DNA from: Laetiporus sulphureus 93-53
Taxonomy: Eukaryota > Basidiomycota > Agaricomycetes > Polyporales > Laetiporaceae
NCBI RefSeq assembly: GCF_001632365.1
Contig: NW_024468592.1
Coordinates: 1-64,000, forward strand
Length of the DNA stretch: 64,000 bases
Direction: 5' to 3'
The position numbers were made by a program, and so were the translations under genes. The notes under the pieces are model-generated. The model did no database searches, was not told the DNA's origin, and saw only the letters and a list, made by a program, of their open reading frames with translations. Positions 23,267 through 33,597 of the stretch are shown here, in pieces (within the stretch, counting starts at the first letter, position 1; each line of letters starts with the position of its first letter).

Positions 23267-25302
23267 CTAGTGGTGCCCAATGATCTTCATGGGCCTGTAG
23301 GGCTCCTCGAGGTACTTGATCTCCTCGGACGTAAGCGTGAGGTGCACACCTTCTCACTGCAGGCATGAAGGCATTTATTCCCGCTGCAAATGCACTGAAA
23401 ATGTGTTCTAAAGTGTGACCTATGCAACACTATGCCCTAATTAAGCAACTTTATTTCCCAAACAGGCAGTCAATTACCATTTCGTGTCATTAAGTAACGG
23501 TCGCAAATGCTTTCATGTCTGCGGTGTCTGCAAAGCATCCGCACCTATCAGAACCAGTCGATGAGAACGACCGTGAGAAGCTTACCAAGGATGTCCTCCA
23601 AGTCTTCGAGCTTCGTCGTGCCGACGATAGGCGCAGCGACAACTACGGAACAGCGCGGATCGCACGTCAGCCGGGAGCACTAGCGGAAGGGTCAGCAATG
23701 GAACCGCACCGTCTTTGGACAGGCTCCAAGCGACCGTCACCTGAGCCATGCTGACGCCGCGCTTCCGTACGACCTCCTCGACACTGCGTAGGGCGTGGGC
23801 AGGCGCGTAAACAGCTTGCTAATGTGCAATTATAAACGCTATGGAGGCTGACCGGTTGATTATCTCTTCCAAGTGCGGATTGTCCTTGTAAGCCTTCAGG
23901 AACCTGTGAAATAGTCAGCTCGTGCGAGCGCGATTCATTTAATGACAGAGCTCACTGATCTGTTTCGCTTCTCTTTGTATTATGCTTGTTCAACGGTCTG
24001 CACAGGAGTCCGCCGCCCAGCGGCGAGTAAGGAATTGCAGAGACACCGAAATGCTATCAACTTGTAAGTGTGAACGGTAGCTGGATGAGAGTGCATGACA
24101 AGCGCACCTTCAAGGAAGGGAACATCTCGCGCTCCTCCTCGCGGTAAATCAGGTTATGATGGTCTTGCATGGATATGAAAGGCGTCAGGTTGTGCGTGAT
24201 AGCATAGTCTGTAGGGTGTTCAGTAATGTTGCGCACTGAGAAGTTTATGGATGCTCACTCTGCATAGCATGAACTATCCAAACGGGATAACCTCAATTGG
24301 TCAGAAAACGATAGAGGGGTGCATTATGGCACATTGCCACGCCCAGCAGGAGCTTATCCCGATATAGCGCACATAACCGGCCTTGACGACATCGTGCAAT
24401 GCGTGCATCTGCAACAGTATAAGTTGGGCCGCGGGATATATGGCACGAGATCATTACCGTCTCCTCGAAAGGCGTGCTGTCGCCTATGCGGTGCACTACA
24501 TCAAAGGAGGTCGTTATATGCTGCTGAAAGCTGATGTTGCCGCAAGCCTGCTCACGTTGAAGCACGTCGATATAGTCAAGCTGCAAGCGTTCCAAGCTCT
24601 TCTTCACAGCATCGAAGATATGCTGTCCAAGCTATCAGTAATTGAGCACTAAACGATATTCTGGACGCATGCCTTGCGGCTGGCACCCCACTGATTGACG
24701 TAACGGCACTCCGCCTCAGCACTAGGAGGGTCATAGACTATCTCACCGGGCTTGCGAGAGACGACACCGCCGAACTGATGCAGATGTTCGCGAGAAGGTA
24801 AGAGGGAGTGTCTGGACGGGATTGCATGAGGTATGTACCTTGATCATTGGGATGATTTCTTCGCGAGGAAGCTGAAGCTGCTTGATGGCCTTCCCGAGGA
24901 TGATCTCTGATAGGCCATTCGAGTAGATTTGGTATGCCCATTTAGTCGTTCATACCAAGTGACATCGCCATGGGCCATCCAACACACGCCTGCAGTGTCG
25001 AACGTCTGTATACCGGCATCATACCTATAGTAGTCCGATCAGCAATCCGGCCACGAGCACAGACTGGCCCGCCACTCACGCAAACTTGATATGCTTGATC
25101 GCCTCCTCCTCGCCGAGGAGCCAGTTGGTCCACTTGTCACCGTAGGTCATACACCCGAGTATGACACGCGAATCCTTCAGGCCCGACTTGCCCAGCCGAA
25201 CTGCTGCGCGGCCGCTCGTCACCCGCGAGCATGACGAATTGGCTCGAGAGCGTGCCTACCATAGGGAACTTTCTTTGAAGGAAGTGCGGGGATGTCGGAC
25301 AT
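23267..25302 (-). CDS. aldo/keto reductase
   Basis: An NADPH-dependent aldehyde/ketone reductase of the (beta/alpha)8 AKR superfamily (yakc/aryl-alcohol dehydrogenase type). The first exon at 25302 encodes MSDIPALPSKKVPY. The next exon continues VRLGKSGLKDSRVILGCMTY and LLGEEEAIKHIKFA, then YDAGIQTFDTA carries the conserved aspartate. Later exons give KKSLERLQLDYIDVLQ, TPFEETVMQALHD, VKAGYVRYIGISSCWAWQ, a 15-nt exon, NYAITHNLTPFISMQ, IPYSPLGGGLL, VVAAPIVGTTKLEDLEDIL and finally the exon ending EEPYRPMKIIGHH, stop at 23267-23269. About 345 residues, apparently intact. A TATA box lies 72 bases upstream. Two oddities are the micro-exon at 24259-24273 and a last intron of 233 nt (23353-23585), four times the local norm. 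The substrate is unknown. Confidence 0.9.
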
Positions 25303-25373
25303 ATTTGGTGCGATTGAGTTGGTGTGCTCTATATGCGTGGGAGCCAGTCCACATTAATTGCTCGAGCGTGGGG

Positions 25374-25381
25374 TTTATATA
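25374..25381 (-). promoter_or_regulatory. TATA box of the aldo/keto reductase gene
   Basis: On the minus strand the sequence is TATATAAA, 72 bases upstream of the ATG at 25302, a normal distance for a fungal TATA element. Assignment is by position and motif only. Confidence 0.5.
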
Positions 25382-25389
25382 CTATGCAG

Positions 25390-26095
25390 ATCAGGATGCT
25401 GAATTGTTTATACATGATGCGCATGAACGGCTGCATATATACGCGTCAGTGCATGGGTGTCACTGGCAGGAGATCAAGCTCTTGAGCCTTAGGCCCGGCT
25501 GAACAAGAATCTCTTGGAATTTACTGGACCGGACCCTACGTTAGCAGTCCATGCCCTTCCAGTTCCCCAGTGACCTCGTCAGACTCCGACAGAGTGCGTA
25601 TGAGTGTTGGAAACGGCTGGGAAATGGCGACCTACTAGGTACGTGTTTCTTTTACCACCTTCTGCCCTGTTTCCCATGTATTCCCGACCCATTCCGTCTC
25701 CAGGTAACGCTTCCGACGCGGATCACCACGGCACAACATTTGTGCCCTGCATGACAAGCGCGTACCCAAGTGCATCCCGCACCTGACTTTCAACAGAAGG
25801 ACGTATTGTGCGGGCATGAAGCTCCTGCGTGGGTTCAGCAATTGCGACGTCAAGGATGGCGGTAAACTTCTCGTGGTCCTTCTCTGCTCGCTTCATGTGC
25901 TCCTCCACAGTGAGTTCTTTCACTCTGACTTCCGTGTCTATGGCTTCACAGGTGGCATTGATTTGCAAATGAAAGAAGTTGTACATGAGATTCCTGACTG
26001 CGTTCCACACCTGTTCCGTGTATGATGTGGGGCTAAGGCATGCGGTCTACTCCAGAACCGCTCTTTCCCATGCGCGCAAAGGACTGGGTCATTCG
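25390..26095. other. intergenic, one unexplained frame
   Basis: A minus-strand frame at 25723-26010 has coding-like composition, including a Lys/Glu-rich helix-like run (ELTVEEHMKRAEKDHEKF), but I could not connect it to a family or to the kinase relic just upstream of it on the same strand. The rest shows nothing. Confidence 0.35.
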
Positions 26096-26099
26096 TAGA

Positions 26100-26410
26100 C
26101 CACCATTAGGACAATGCAACTTCTTGATAGGAATGGGCTGTACAACAGAGTCGTGGACGCTGTGAGAGTCGTGCAATCATAGGCAAGCGTGTAGAAACAC
26201 TTGAAGGCCTCCAGATCGCGAAGTTCGCAATATGGTTGAATTACCGTTCGAAGGTCGCTGCTGCGCGGCCATTGCCCCGACGGTTGTCAATAGCAGGTAG
26301 ACGTCTGCCGCGAGATCCAGGTCAATAAGTTGGCCAAGGGCGCATTTGGAACCAGTGAAGAGGTTGCCGATGCTGACATCGCAGTGCAAGATGCTCAGAG
26401 GCACTCTCGT
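26100..26410 (-). pseudogene. relic of a FunK1 (fungal-type) protein kinase
   Basis: The frame at 26177-26404 reads LSILHCDVSIGNLF, then GQLIDLDLAAD. This is the catalytic loop and metal-binding region of the FunK1 family, where intact members usually have HRDxSxxN and LIDFDLA. Just downstream in another frame is LRDLEAFKCFYTLAYDC, matching the family's DLESFFYVL block. Frame changes separate the pieces, in-frame stops follow, the arginine of HRD is cysteine here, and the N-terminal lobe is absent. FunK1 genes are highly multiplied in Agaricomycetes, so a dead fragment is unsurprising. Confidence 0.6.
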
Positions 26411-26563
26411 TTATCAAAGCATACCGACGGGATAGGCGCGAATAGCGCCTAGTAGTATCACACAATTATTGGCATCGAATCTGCGGGGCACCGTGCGACA
26501 GCCTCCTTTACATTCTACTAACGTACACCTTCTTTAAGCATGCTTAAACCATTATCTATCCAC

Positions 26564-27726
26564 TCATTCATAGACAATCTCTTCTGGCTTGTTCAGCAGA
26601 CGGCCCTCCATACCGCCTTCAACCATGATTACCTGTCCAGAGACGTGGCCGGACACGGTCGACGACGACACGAAGACAATTTGGGTTGCGATGTCTTCCG
26701 GAGTGGCCAACTTCTTTAGGGGCATGCTAGATGGCCCGAGGTAATGAACAGGGCTGTAGAAGCTTTGGATAGGAATAATGAGGACGTACGTTGCCAATGC
26801 ACGGTAGACGACCTCTGGGTCCTCCAGGGCTTGGGCCGTCATTGGAGTCTTCACCCATCCTGAAGAAGCTATTGACACGATGCTTTCGTGCAGTATGGTG
26901 GTGCGTGAGGGACGTACCAGGCGCAATGCAATTAACTCGGCCTAAGGGGGCTATCTTGACAATCTCGTTTTTGAGAGTCTTAGTCAATCCATACATTATG
27001 CCTGCCATGCAGCATCACGTTCAGCGGTTTTTGAGTAGCCATTGCATGGTTAACAAGACTATACGCACCACTCTTGGCTGCCGAATAGTCCCCGTGGCCG
27101 GCCTCTCCGTACTTCCCAGACGTGCTTCCGACAAAAACGATATTTGCTTTGTCCTTCTCGTCGATCGTCGCGCGCTCGAGGTGTTTGAGGTATTCTTTGA
27201 CGACGAGGAACGAGGATGTCAAGTTGGACGTTATCGTCGAGTTCCACTGCTCGAGGGTCATCTCGGACACAGTCACGTCCAGCGGCGGGTAGTAGCCATG
27301 GTTGACGACAAGGACCTGGACAGAGCCGAACTCCTCGTCTTCCTTGATGAACATTAGGATGACATCGTCCTCGTCCGAGAGGTCTGCTTGGACGGTCCTT
27401 ATGCGAGAGGGGCCGTATTCAGCTAGGAGAGGCTCGAGTGAGGTTGCGTTGGTGTTGTAGTGTGCGGTTACTCTCGCGCCTTGCTCTTCAGGCGTAAATA
27501 AGGTGGAAGGACATGGGAATAGAGCAGAAGAGAATGAGCATTCGATGCGCGTGCTGTGAAGCTAGAATTTGACGATGTACTGACTGAGGAAGAGCTCGCA
27601 TGTCGCCAGTCCAATTCCTCCACTTGCACCTAAATCGATGAGATGTGCTATTTAGCTTCAATCCACTGCGATGCAAGTGGATATACCTGTGACCAGTACA
27701 TGGACGTCGTTCAAGCCCAAATCCAT
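26564..27726 (-). CDS. short-chain dehydrogenase/reductase
   Basis: An NAD(P)-dependent oxidoreductase of the classical SDR family. The ATG at 27726 starts MDLGLNDVHVLVTG. After a short intron the frame continues ASGGIGLATCELFLSQY, which completes the TGxxxGIG cofactor motif. Then come ARVTAHYNTNATSLEPLL, VQADLSDEDDV, VLVVNHGYYPP (the NNAG-equivalent, here NHGY), an active-site serine region VFVGSTSG, and the catalytic GDYSAAKSGA (YxxxK). After this, TKTLKNEIVKIAPLGRVNCI, APG, WVKTPMTAQALEDPEVV and ATQIVFVSSSTVSGHVSGQV, ending EGGMEGRLLNKPEEIVYE with TGA at 26564. The order and spacing are normal and the length, about 275 residues, fits. NHGY in place of NNAG is a modest deviation. Substrate unknown. 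Confidence 0.9.
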
Positions 27727-28434
27727 CATCTTGACAAATGTTGCTTCAGTTCGTGGATCTCGATATAGTCGACACTATGGGCGTCTACGTTAATAGAAAG
27801 TCCCTTACTGCTGCGCTCGACGCTCACCTGTTTTCTCTTCCTTTCTCTTCCCACTAGGCTGCTTGGCGATCAGAAAAGGTGTACAAGGTTCAAGGAGATT
27901 GCAAGATACGTGGTTGCTGCGTGAGGCTCCATCGCAGCGAGTTCTCGTCCCCGCATTTCGTCACAGGCTGCCGCCACATCCTCAGGATAGGCCTTGCCTC
28001 GCCTAGGTTCGAGATCGCATAGGCAGTACCCCACCATCATAGAGACGCACACAATGGATCCGCGTAGAATGGCGCGCTTCCACGTACAAAGGTGAGCGGT
28101 GGCTGCATCGGGTTGTCTAGACAGGAAAGCTGATGCTGAGAGCGGAAGCTCCGATGTTCTCGCCGACATGCGTGTCAACGTGTCAGAGGAGGGATCAGAC
28201 AGAGTACTATGGTTCAAGGCAAGTTGTGGTCTTCGTTGTCTAGCTCTATGATAATTAAAATGCACTTGTGAAGGAAAGATTCCTCGCAGATGACGAGATC
28301 ATCGAGCACCTTGTCGTGAGTCTGTGCTGCTCATTTTTATACCAGTATGGATCGTTGACGTGTTAATTAAGAACAATGCAACGTCCACGATTCAGTGGTC
28401 AATACATCGCCCAAAACGCGGCTGGTATATCCGC
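27727..28434. other. divergent intergenic region
   Basis: Spacer between the SDR start and the hypothetical protein start on the opposite strand. A minus-strand frame of 131 codons at 27870-28265 has no recognisable family and is not called. An A/T-rich element (tttttata) near 28333 may be the TATA box of the plus-strand gene. Confidence 0.45.
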
Positions 28435-29270
28435 ATGCGGACGCCCTCGTTCCCGCCTGGCATGTTCATATCCCTCCAACCTCTGCCACAAGGTTCGCCT
28501 TACTATGCTGACGCAGCGCTGATGTTTGCCTGCCGGACGAACCCACCCTCCTACTCCCTCAGCACCTCTCAAATGCAGCCGTGTGCGCTCACCCGCTCCT
28601 CACTCGAGTCTGACATCACCGTTACGAGCGCGCGAGATGCCATTCACTCATACCCCCCAATGTCGCCACCACAGACTCCAACTGTCGTGATACGCCCGCC
28701 ATCGCCCGAGTCAGTACAGGAATATGTAGAGGAGGCTGCGCCCACTGCATCGTCCTCAACGCCCGGCATCAGCTCCCGTCCCCCTCCTACACCTTTGACG
28801 CCCATCACCCACTTCCTCCTAACCCCTCACTCTGCAGCACACATCCCCAAACCAACCGAGAAGGTATCGATCTTCACGCGCGTGGTGTCTGCTCTGAAGA
28901 ACAACGTCCCTTCACATTCGTACTCATTTACGCTCTCGCCAGTCCCGGGGCCATCTGCGCCGGCGATTCCGCCTCTGCCCAACTACGGGCATCATAGCCA
29001 CCATGAACATGGGCCACCCACGCCGATACCTTTGCTTACTTTCCACGATCGCACACCCGTCTTTACGGTTCGTAATAATACGGGCGTTATTGAGCTGGAC
29101 ACGGATCAGGTGCGCTCGCTGGGCGTGGAAGCAAGCTTCTACGTTGCTGTCGCTCTGACGTACCTAGAGTTTCTATCAGAAAGAGACGTAAGTGGGCTGT
29201 CTGCTGTCGTAGCTTCCGATTTACTCAGTGACCTTCATCACAGAGCTTTTTGGCTGCTTTGGGCGACTAG
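28435..29270 (+). CDS. Pro/Ser-rich hypothetical protein
   Basis: Two exons: 28435-29187 and 29244-29270, joined over a 56-nt GT-AG intron. The product is about 259 residues and ends ERDSFLAALGD, with TAG at 29268-29270. Residues about 40-130 are Pro/Ser/Thr-rich (MSPPQTPTVVIRPPSP). A basic helix-like segment follows (VSIFTRVVSALKNNV), then a histidine-rich linker, and a compact C-terminal part (FTVRNNTGVIELDTDQVRSL, VALTYLEFLSERD) that looks folded. The start is uncertain: Met codons at 28435 and 28462 are both possible. I do not recognise a domain. The continuous frame running past 29270 into COQ8 is accidental. Confidence 0.65.
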
Positions 29271-29565
29271 GCAGGTTTGTAGAGGAGAGATCAAACTATT
29301 CTTGGCTAATATATACTTGGGTATTCATATCGGTGTACATGCTATTCTGATTCATGCTGCTCTCTGCGCTGTGCGTGGATATGAGCCGATATTGATCGTC
29401 TCAAGTACTTACTTACGATTGCCTCGGGCGTCTGTGATCGCGCCGGAACACGACGCGGTCGCGACGCGTTTCATTCGTGCTCTTCGACCAAAATATGTGT
29501 CTCTGCGTCGGTGGTCGTCTCTATTAGTCTCTATTTCGACTTCGCAAATCTTGCAGGCTCTCGTC

Positions 29566-32034
29566 ATGCCGCCAGGGTCGGTCTTTAACTGGTATTGCGT
29601 CGCGCACTCTGTGGCAGACATCCTCGCCAATGCAGCGAGGATTCGAGCGACGCAGCTCGCCTCTGTGGCTAGGCCGGTAGCAGACAGGAACGATGTGGAC
29701 CCGGAGAAAGCGAAGCAGGCTGCGAAGAGGACCGTACAAGTGGGCGCGGCGAGCCCGAGCTTGCCCACCGAGAGCTTGAGAGACGAAGCTCCCTCTGCAC
29801 CTGCTGCTGTCGCCCCGGCTGTAACCATTGCATCTGGCCAGATCATCCACACGCCTGAACATGAGCCTGTGCGAATTGTCCAGTCAATCTCTGCAAATGA
29901 TGTCAAATTATCGCACATTACAACGGGAGACTTCCCCGCAGCTTCACCAGATCAAATCACAACACCAGAAGCCCCACCTGGCGTAGCCAAAAGCATCAGA
30001 CAAGGAACGACGTCGGATGGCGTCTCGCACGAAGCGTCGCCGATGACTGGAATGGCTGGGCCTTCTGTTCCTGTGAGTGAAGTCACTAGTCCTGCCCTAG
30101 CCTGTGGCTCAAGCTGTAAGCCTGCCGTACTGATGAGACTGTGGCAGCCTAGTGTTGCAAGAATCGCTCCCGTGCGCAAACTGCAGTCTTCCAAGGTGCC
30201 CTCGTCCCGAATAGGACGTTTGTTCCACTACGGAGGTGGGTGTATGCGTTCCTTTGGGTGATTAACCGAGTCAAATCGTACATTTCGCCATTTTGACCGA
30301 CTGCAGGTCTCGCTGCCTCACTCGGCTATGGCGCTGCCGCCGAGCTCCTCCGTCGCACGACCAACTCGGAGGAGAAACGCTCGCCCTCGCTCATGATGAC
30401 TGAGGGCAATATCAAGCGCCTCGTCGCGAAGCTCACGCAACTCCGCGGAGCCGCGCTCAAGCTCGGCCAATTCATGAGCATACAAGGTGCGCTCTCTCAC
30501 ATGGCGTAGGTGTATGATGGTGCGAACTGCGAAGACGATGTATGAAAGACAGCCACGTTCTCCCACCCGAGATCGAGGACATCTTCCGCAGGGTGCAAGA
30601 CAGCGCGCATTACATGCCGGACTGGCAGATGGAGGTATACGGTTGCCCATTATATAACGATGTGCGTTTCTGATTGCCATGCTGTGCTAGGCAGTGATGC
30701 GAACTTCACTTGGCCCGTCCTGGGCTGACTATTTTGATTCTTTCGACCGTCTACCGTTTGCTGCAGCTTCGATCGGACAAGTACACTCCGCCGTGCTCTC
30801 TGCAAGTTCATCTCCGACGCAGAAGCCCGCAAAGGTCGCTGTCAAGATCCAGTTTCCAAATATTGTGGACTCTATCGAGAGCGACCTAGGCTATGTGAAG
30901 ATGCTGTTGACTGCCGGCAGGCTGCTTCCGAAGGGCTTGTTTCTTGACAGGACGCTTGAGGTACAGACTTGGCGATGATTGATGTACAATGCTTGAGCTC
31001 TGTGACAGGTAATGAAGGCGGAGCTCGCTGAGGAATGTGATTACACTCGGGAGGCCTCCTTCGCTCGTCAGTTCGCGCTGCCCTCCCACCTCGGAAATGA
31101 CCCGCGTTTTAAGGTGCCTTGGGTGTGGGAGGGTAGCACTGAGCGCGTGCTGGTGATGGAATACGTAGACGGGGTCAGCGTTGGTGGCTCTGTGATTAAC
31201 GCTTTGACTCAAAAAGAGCGTGATGATGTACGCATAGGAATGAACCTCACTTGCATGCCAAATGATACTAATACCGACGTTTTCATCGGACTCGACGCAG
31301 ATAGCCAGCGCGATCGTTGATCTCTGCTTGAAAGAGCTGTTCTCCTTCCGGTTGATGCAGACAGATCCAAATTGGACGAACTTCCTGTGGAACGGCCGCA
31401 CGCACAAGGTGACTATATGCTCCTCACGTCAGAGAGAACCTCATTTAAAGCGCATGATCCAGGTTGAGCTGGTGGACTTCGGCGCGACACGGGAGTACTC
31501 CAAGGAGTTCATGGACAACTGGCTACATCTCCTGCAGGCAGCTGCGAGCGACGACCCTGATGCGTGCATCGAATGGAGTATCAAGCTAGGATATCTGACA
31601 GGAAAGGAGAGCGACGTTCGTTAGCTATTTGCACGCCATTGCCATGAAGGATACTGACGTGCATCTGCCAGGTTATGCTCGACGCCCATGTCAAGTCGAT
31701 GACGCTCCTCGCTACGCCATTCAAGGCGAGCGCGCCGCAGCCTGTCGCGTTTGGGCCCGGTTCGCAATGGGCGAACATCACTGCGGAGATTAGGGCGCAG
31801 ATCCCGGTCATGCTGCAGCACAGGCTGACGCCGCCTCCAAAGGAGACGTACAGTCTCAACAGGTGAGTTTTCTCGTAGACATACGCTCTTGGTGACATCT
31901 TAGGCGAAATCTTGCACAGAAAACTAAGCGGAGCTTTCTTGCTGGCTGCGCGTCTGAACGCCTCGGTCGACTGCAGGACTCTGTGGAACAACGCTACATC
32001 CGGATACAAGTTCGGACCTGTGCCTGAACGGTAG
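29566..32034 (+). CDS. COQ8: COQ8/ABC1 atypical kinase-like protein of ubiquinone biosynthesis
   Basis: A mitochondrial UbiB-family protein needed to assemble or stabilise the coenzyme Q synthesis complex. The ATG at 29566 opens MPPGSVFNWYCVAHSVADIL, a conserved N-terminal helix. A low-complexity stretch is followed by the family core: KLTQLRGAALKLGQFMSIQ (KxGQ motif), LPPEIEDIFRRVQD, the alanine-rich loop FAAASIGQVHSAV, VAVKIQFPNI with the lysine, ELAEECDYTREA, VLVMEYVDGVSVGG, FRLMQTDPNWTNFLWNGR and ELVDFGATREY. The C-terminus ends NATSGYKFGPVPER, TAG at 32032-32034. All UbiB signature residues are present (about 660 residues, multi-exon). It converges with OPI3, 210 bases apart. Confidence 0.94.
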
Positions 32035-32244
32035 GACATCCACGTGTGTACAACAGGATCCAAAGAAAGAAGCAAAAGCAATTGCGAAAACCTAAGGATA
32101 CAGTACAAAGTATATTGACGGGCCAGCATAAAATAATTTTGGGAGTGCGCAGATGGGAGAGCAAATACGCTATATATGGGTGTTGAAACCTCTACATGTA
32201 GAGCCAGATCGTCGTAAATTGGCGAGCATAGTCATCATCCTCGT

Positions 32245-33072
32245 TCATAGCTCTTTTTTGGACGCAGCCTTGCTTGCAGCGCGATTAGAGTATATCATAT
32301 CGGTGAATGGTCTGCGGCCATTGTTAGCATCCAGGAGTCGAGCGAAGTGACCGACGACGTACCCCTCGAACCGCAGGGCAATAAGATACACGATGTACAC
32401 ATACAACGTAATGAGGAGACCGGCTGGACGCTCGAACCTGCGCAACTACGTCAGCGACGAATACCTCAGAGGATGAGCGGAGGCCGTACCAAAGAGACGC
32501 TGCGACAAAGGACATGGTGCTGCCCACGTACATCGGGTCCCGCAAGATGCTGAACGGGAAGCCTTCCACCCTGTGGTCCATAAGGATACCGAAATAATCA
32601 CCAAGGAACGTCCCGGTGATCCCCAATGCCCATGTCGAAGTGATGACGAACGTCTGGCCCACAGCGAAGAGTGCAGCTGGCACAAGCGTGTCAAACGGCT
32701 CTGGGAGCATTTGTTTCCGCGGCTGATGCTCAAGAGCATGCTGGAACCTGGGCGCATATTGAGTGAGGCAAAGGCATGCGACGCTGGGCTGGAGGACGTA
32801 CAGCGAGTCACGGAACATGCCAAAAGAAAAGATCATGACTGCCAGGAAGTAACATCCGTAATGCGCATTTCCGCCGAAGATACGCGTTATTGTCTTGTTT
32901 CTGTATTCTATAATGGTACCTCTGGATGAGAGATTGGATGTTGATCCTATGAGGGATACTGACCATTGCGGGCCACGACGTTCCATGCCGTCGGATTGAA
33001 CGCGATGAAAAGAACGGAGATCCACAAAGTGGGCTGTGTCCAGTCGACGTACTCGGGAAGAGATGCGACCAT
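32245..33072 (-). CDS. OPI3: phospholipid methyltransferase (phosphatidyl-N-methylethanolamine N-methyltransferase)
   Basis: Carries out the last SAM-dependent methylations from phosphatidylethanolamine to phosphatidylcholine in the endoplasmic reticulum. The ATG at 33072 gives MVASLPEYVDWTQPTLWISV then FIAFNPTAWNVVARN, matching the family N-terminus; the frame opens further upstream but without family-like sequence. Later exons give EYRNKTITRIFGGNAHYGCY, IFSFGMFRDSLY, the SAM-binding GITGTFLGDYFGILMDHRVE, GFPFSILRDPMYVGSTMSFV and the C-terminal RFEGYVVGHF region, then MIYSNRAASKAASKKEL, ending TGA at 32245. About 220 residues, as in yeast Opi3. Its upstream flank contains a glycosidase relic. 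Confidence 0.93.
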
Positions 33073-33174
33073 GATGAAAACTCGATGAAGGTCGCGGTAG
33101 AGGCGGCGGACGACGTGTCCGCTGAATTTCACGAGCTCGAACGCATCAGACGCGCTCACGTGCTCGCGTACCTC

Positions 33175-33425
33175 GCGAAGCGCTCCGCCGCGACACGAAC
33201 GCGTCTCGCACACTAACGTTCACTTCGTTCGATCCGTTTCCGTGAATATTCTACATCCTCAGATTCGCTCAACATTACATTGGCGACACGGCCAGGAGCG
33301 TCGACCACCACGAAAAGAACACTATTGCCAACTTCGTACGTTCTCCGCCGCCCAGCTCATTGAACCCAAAACTACCGTCATCGACCCCATTTCCATCCGC
33401 TGTGAGTGTATCATTTATGACTCTC
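33175..33425 (-). pseudogene. relic of a GH78-like glycosidase 3' end
   Basis: On the minus strand 33340-33420 reads roughly TLTADGNGVDDGSFGFNELG, which lines up with the C-terminal end of the glycosidases at 50401-59026 (for example GTVTVDGSAIDGNGSLSIEL). A gap of about 10 nt removes the codons before the old stop. The following 77 bases (33263-33339) match 50336-50412, the 3' end and 3' flank of the first glycosidase gene, without gaps and with about ten differences by eye. Weaker similarity continues to about 33175. This is the dead tail of a fourth copy. Confidence 0.65.
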
Positions 33426-33597
33426 CGTTTCCAAGGATGCTCTGAATGTGGACATACCCCGGCATTCGCACAAGCTTACCCCAACATGAGCCTGCCAGCA
33501 TCGCACGCCATCGCCCCTAGAGTGTGCAATGTCCAGCAATATGTCATAAAACGAGACAGCAATCAAAAGTATTGGTTGTTTACACGCCTCCGCTGCT

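Noticed and set aside
29271..29565. Continuous frame joining the hypothetical protein and COQ8
   Set aside because: Splicing at 29188-29243 gives a clean stop for the first gene, and COQ8 starts at its conserved MPPGSVFNW; the shared frame is accidental, not a fusion.
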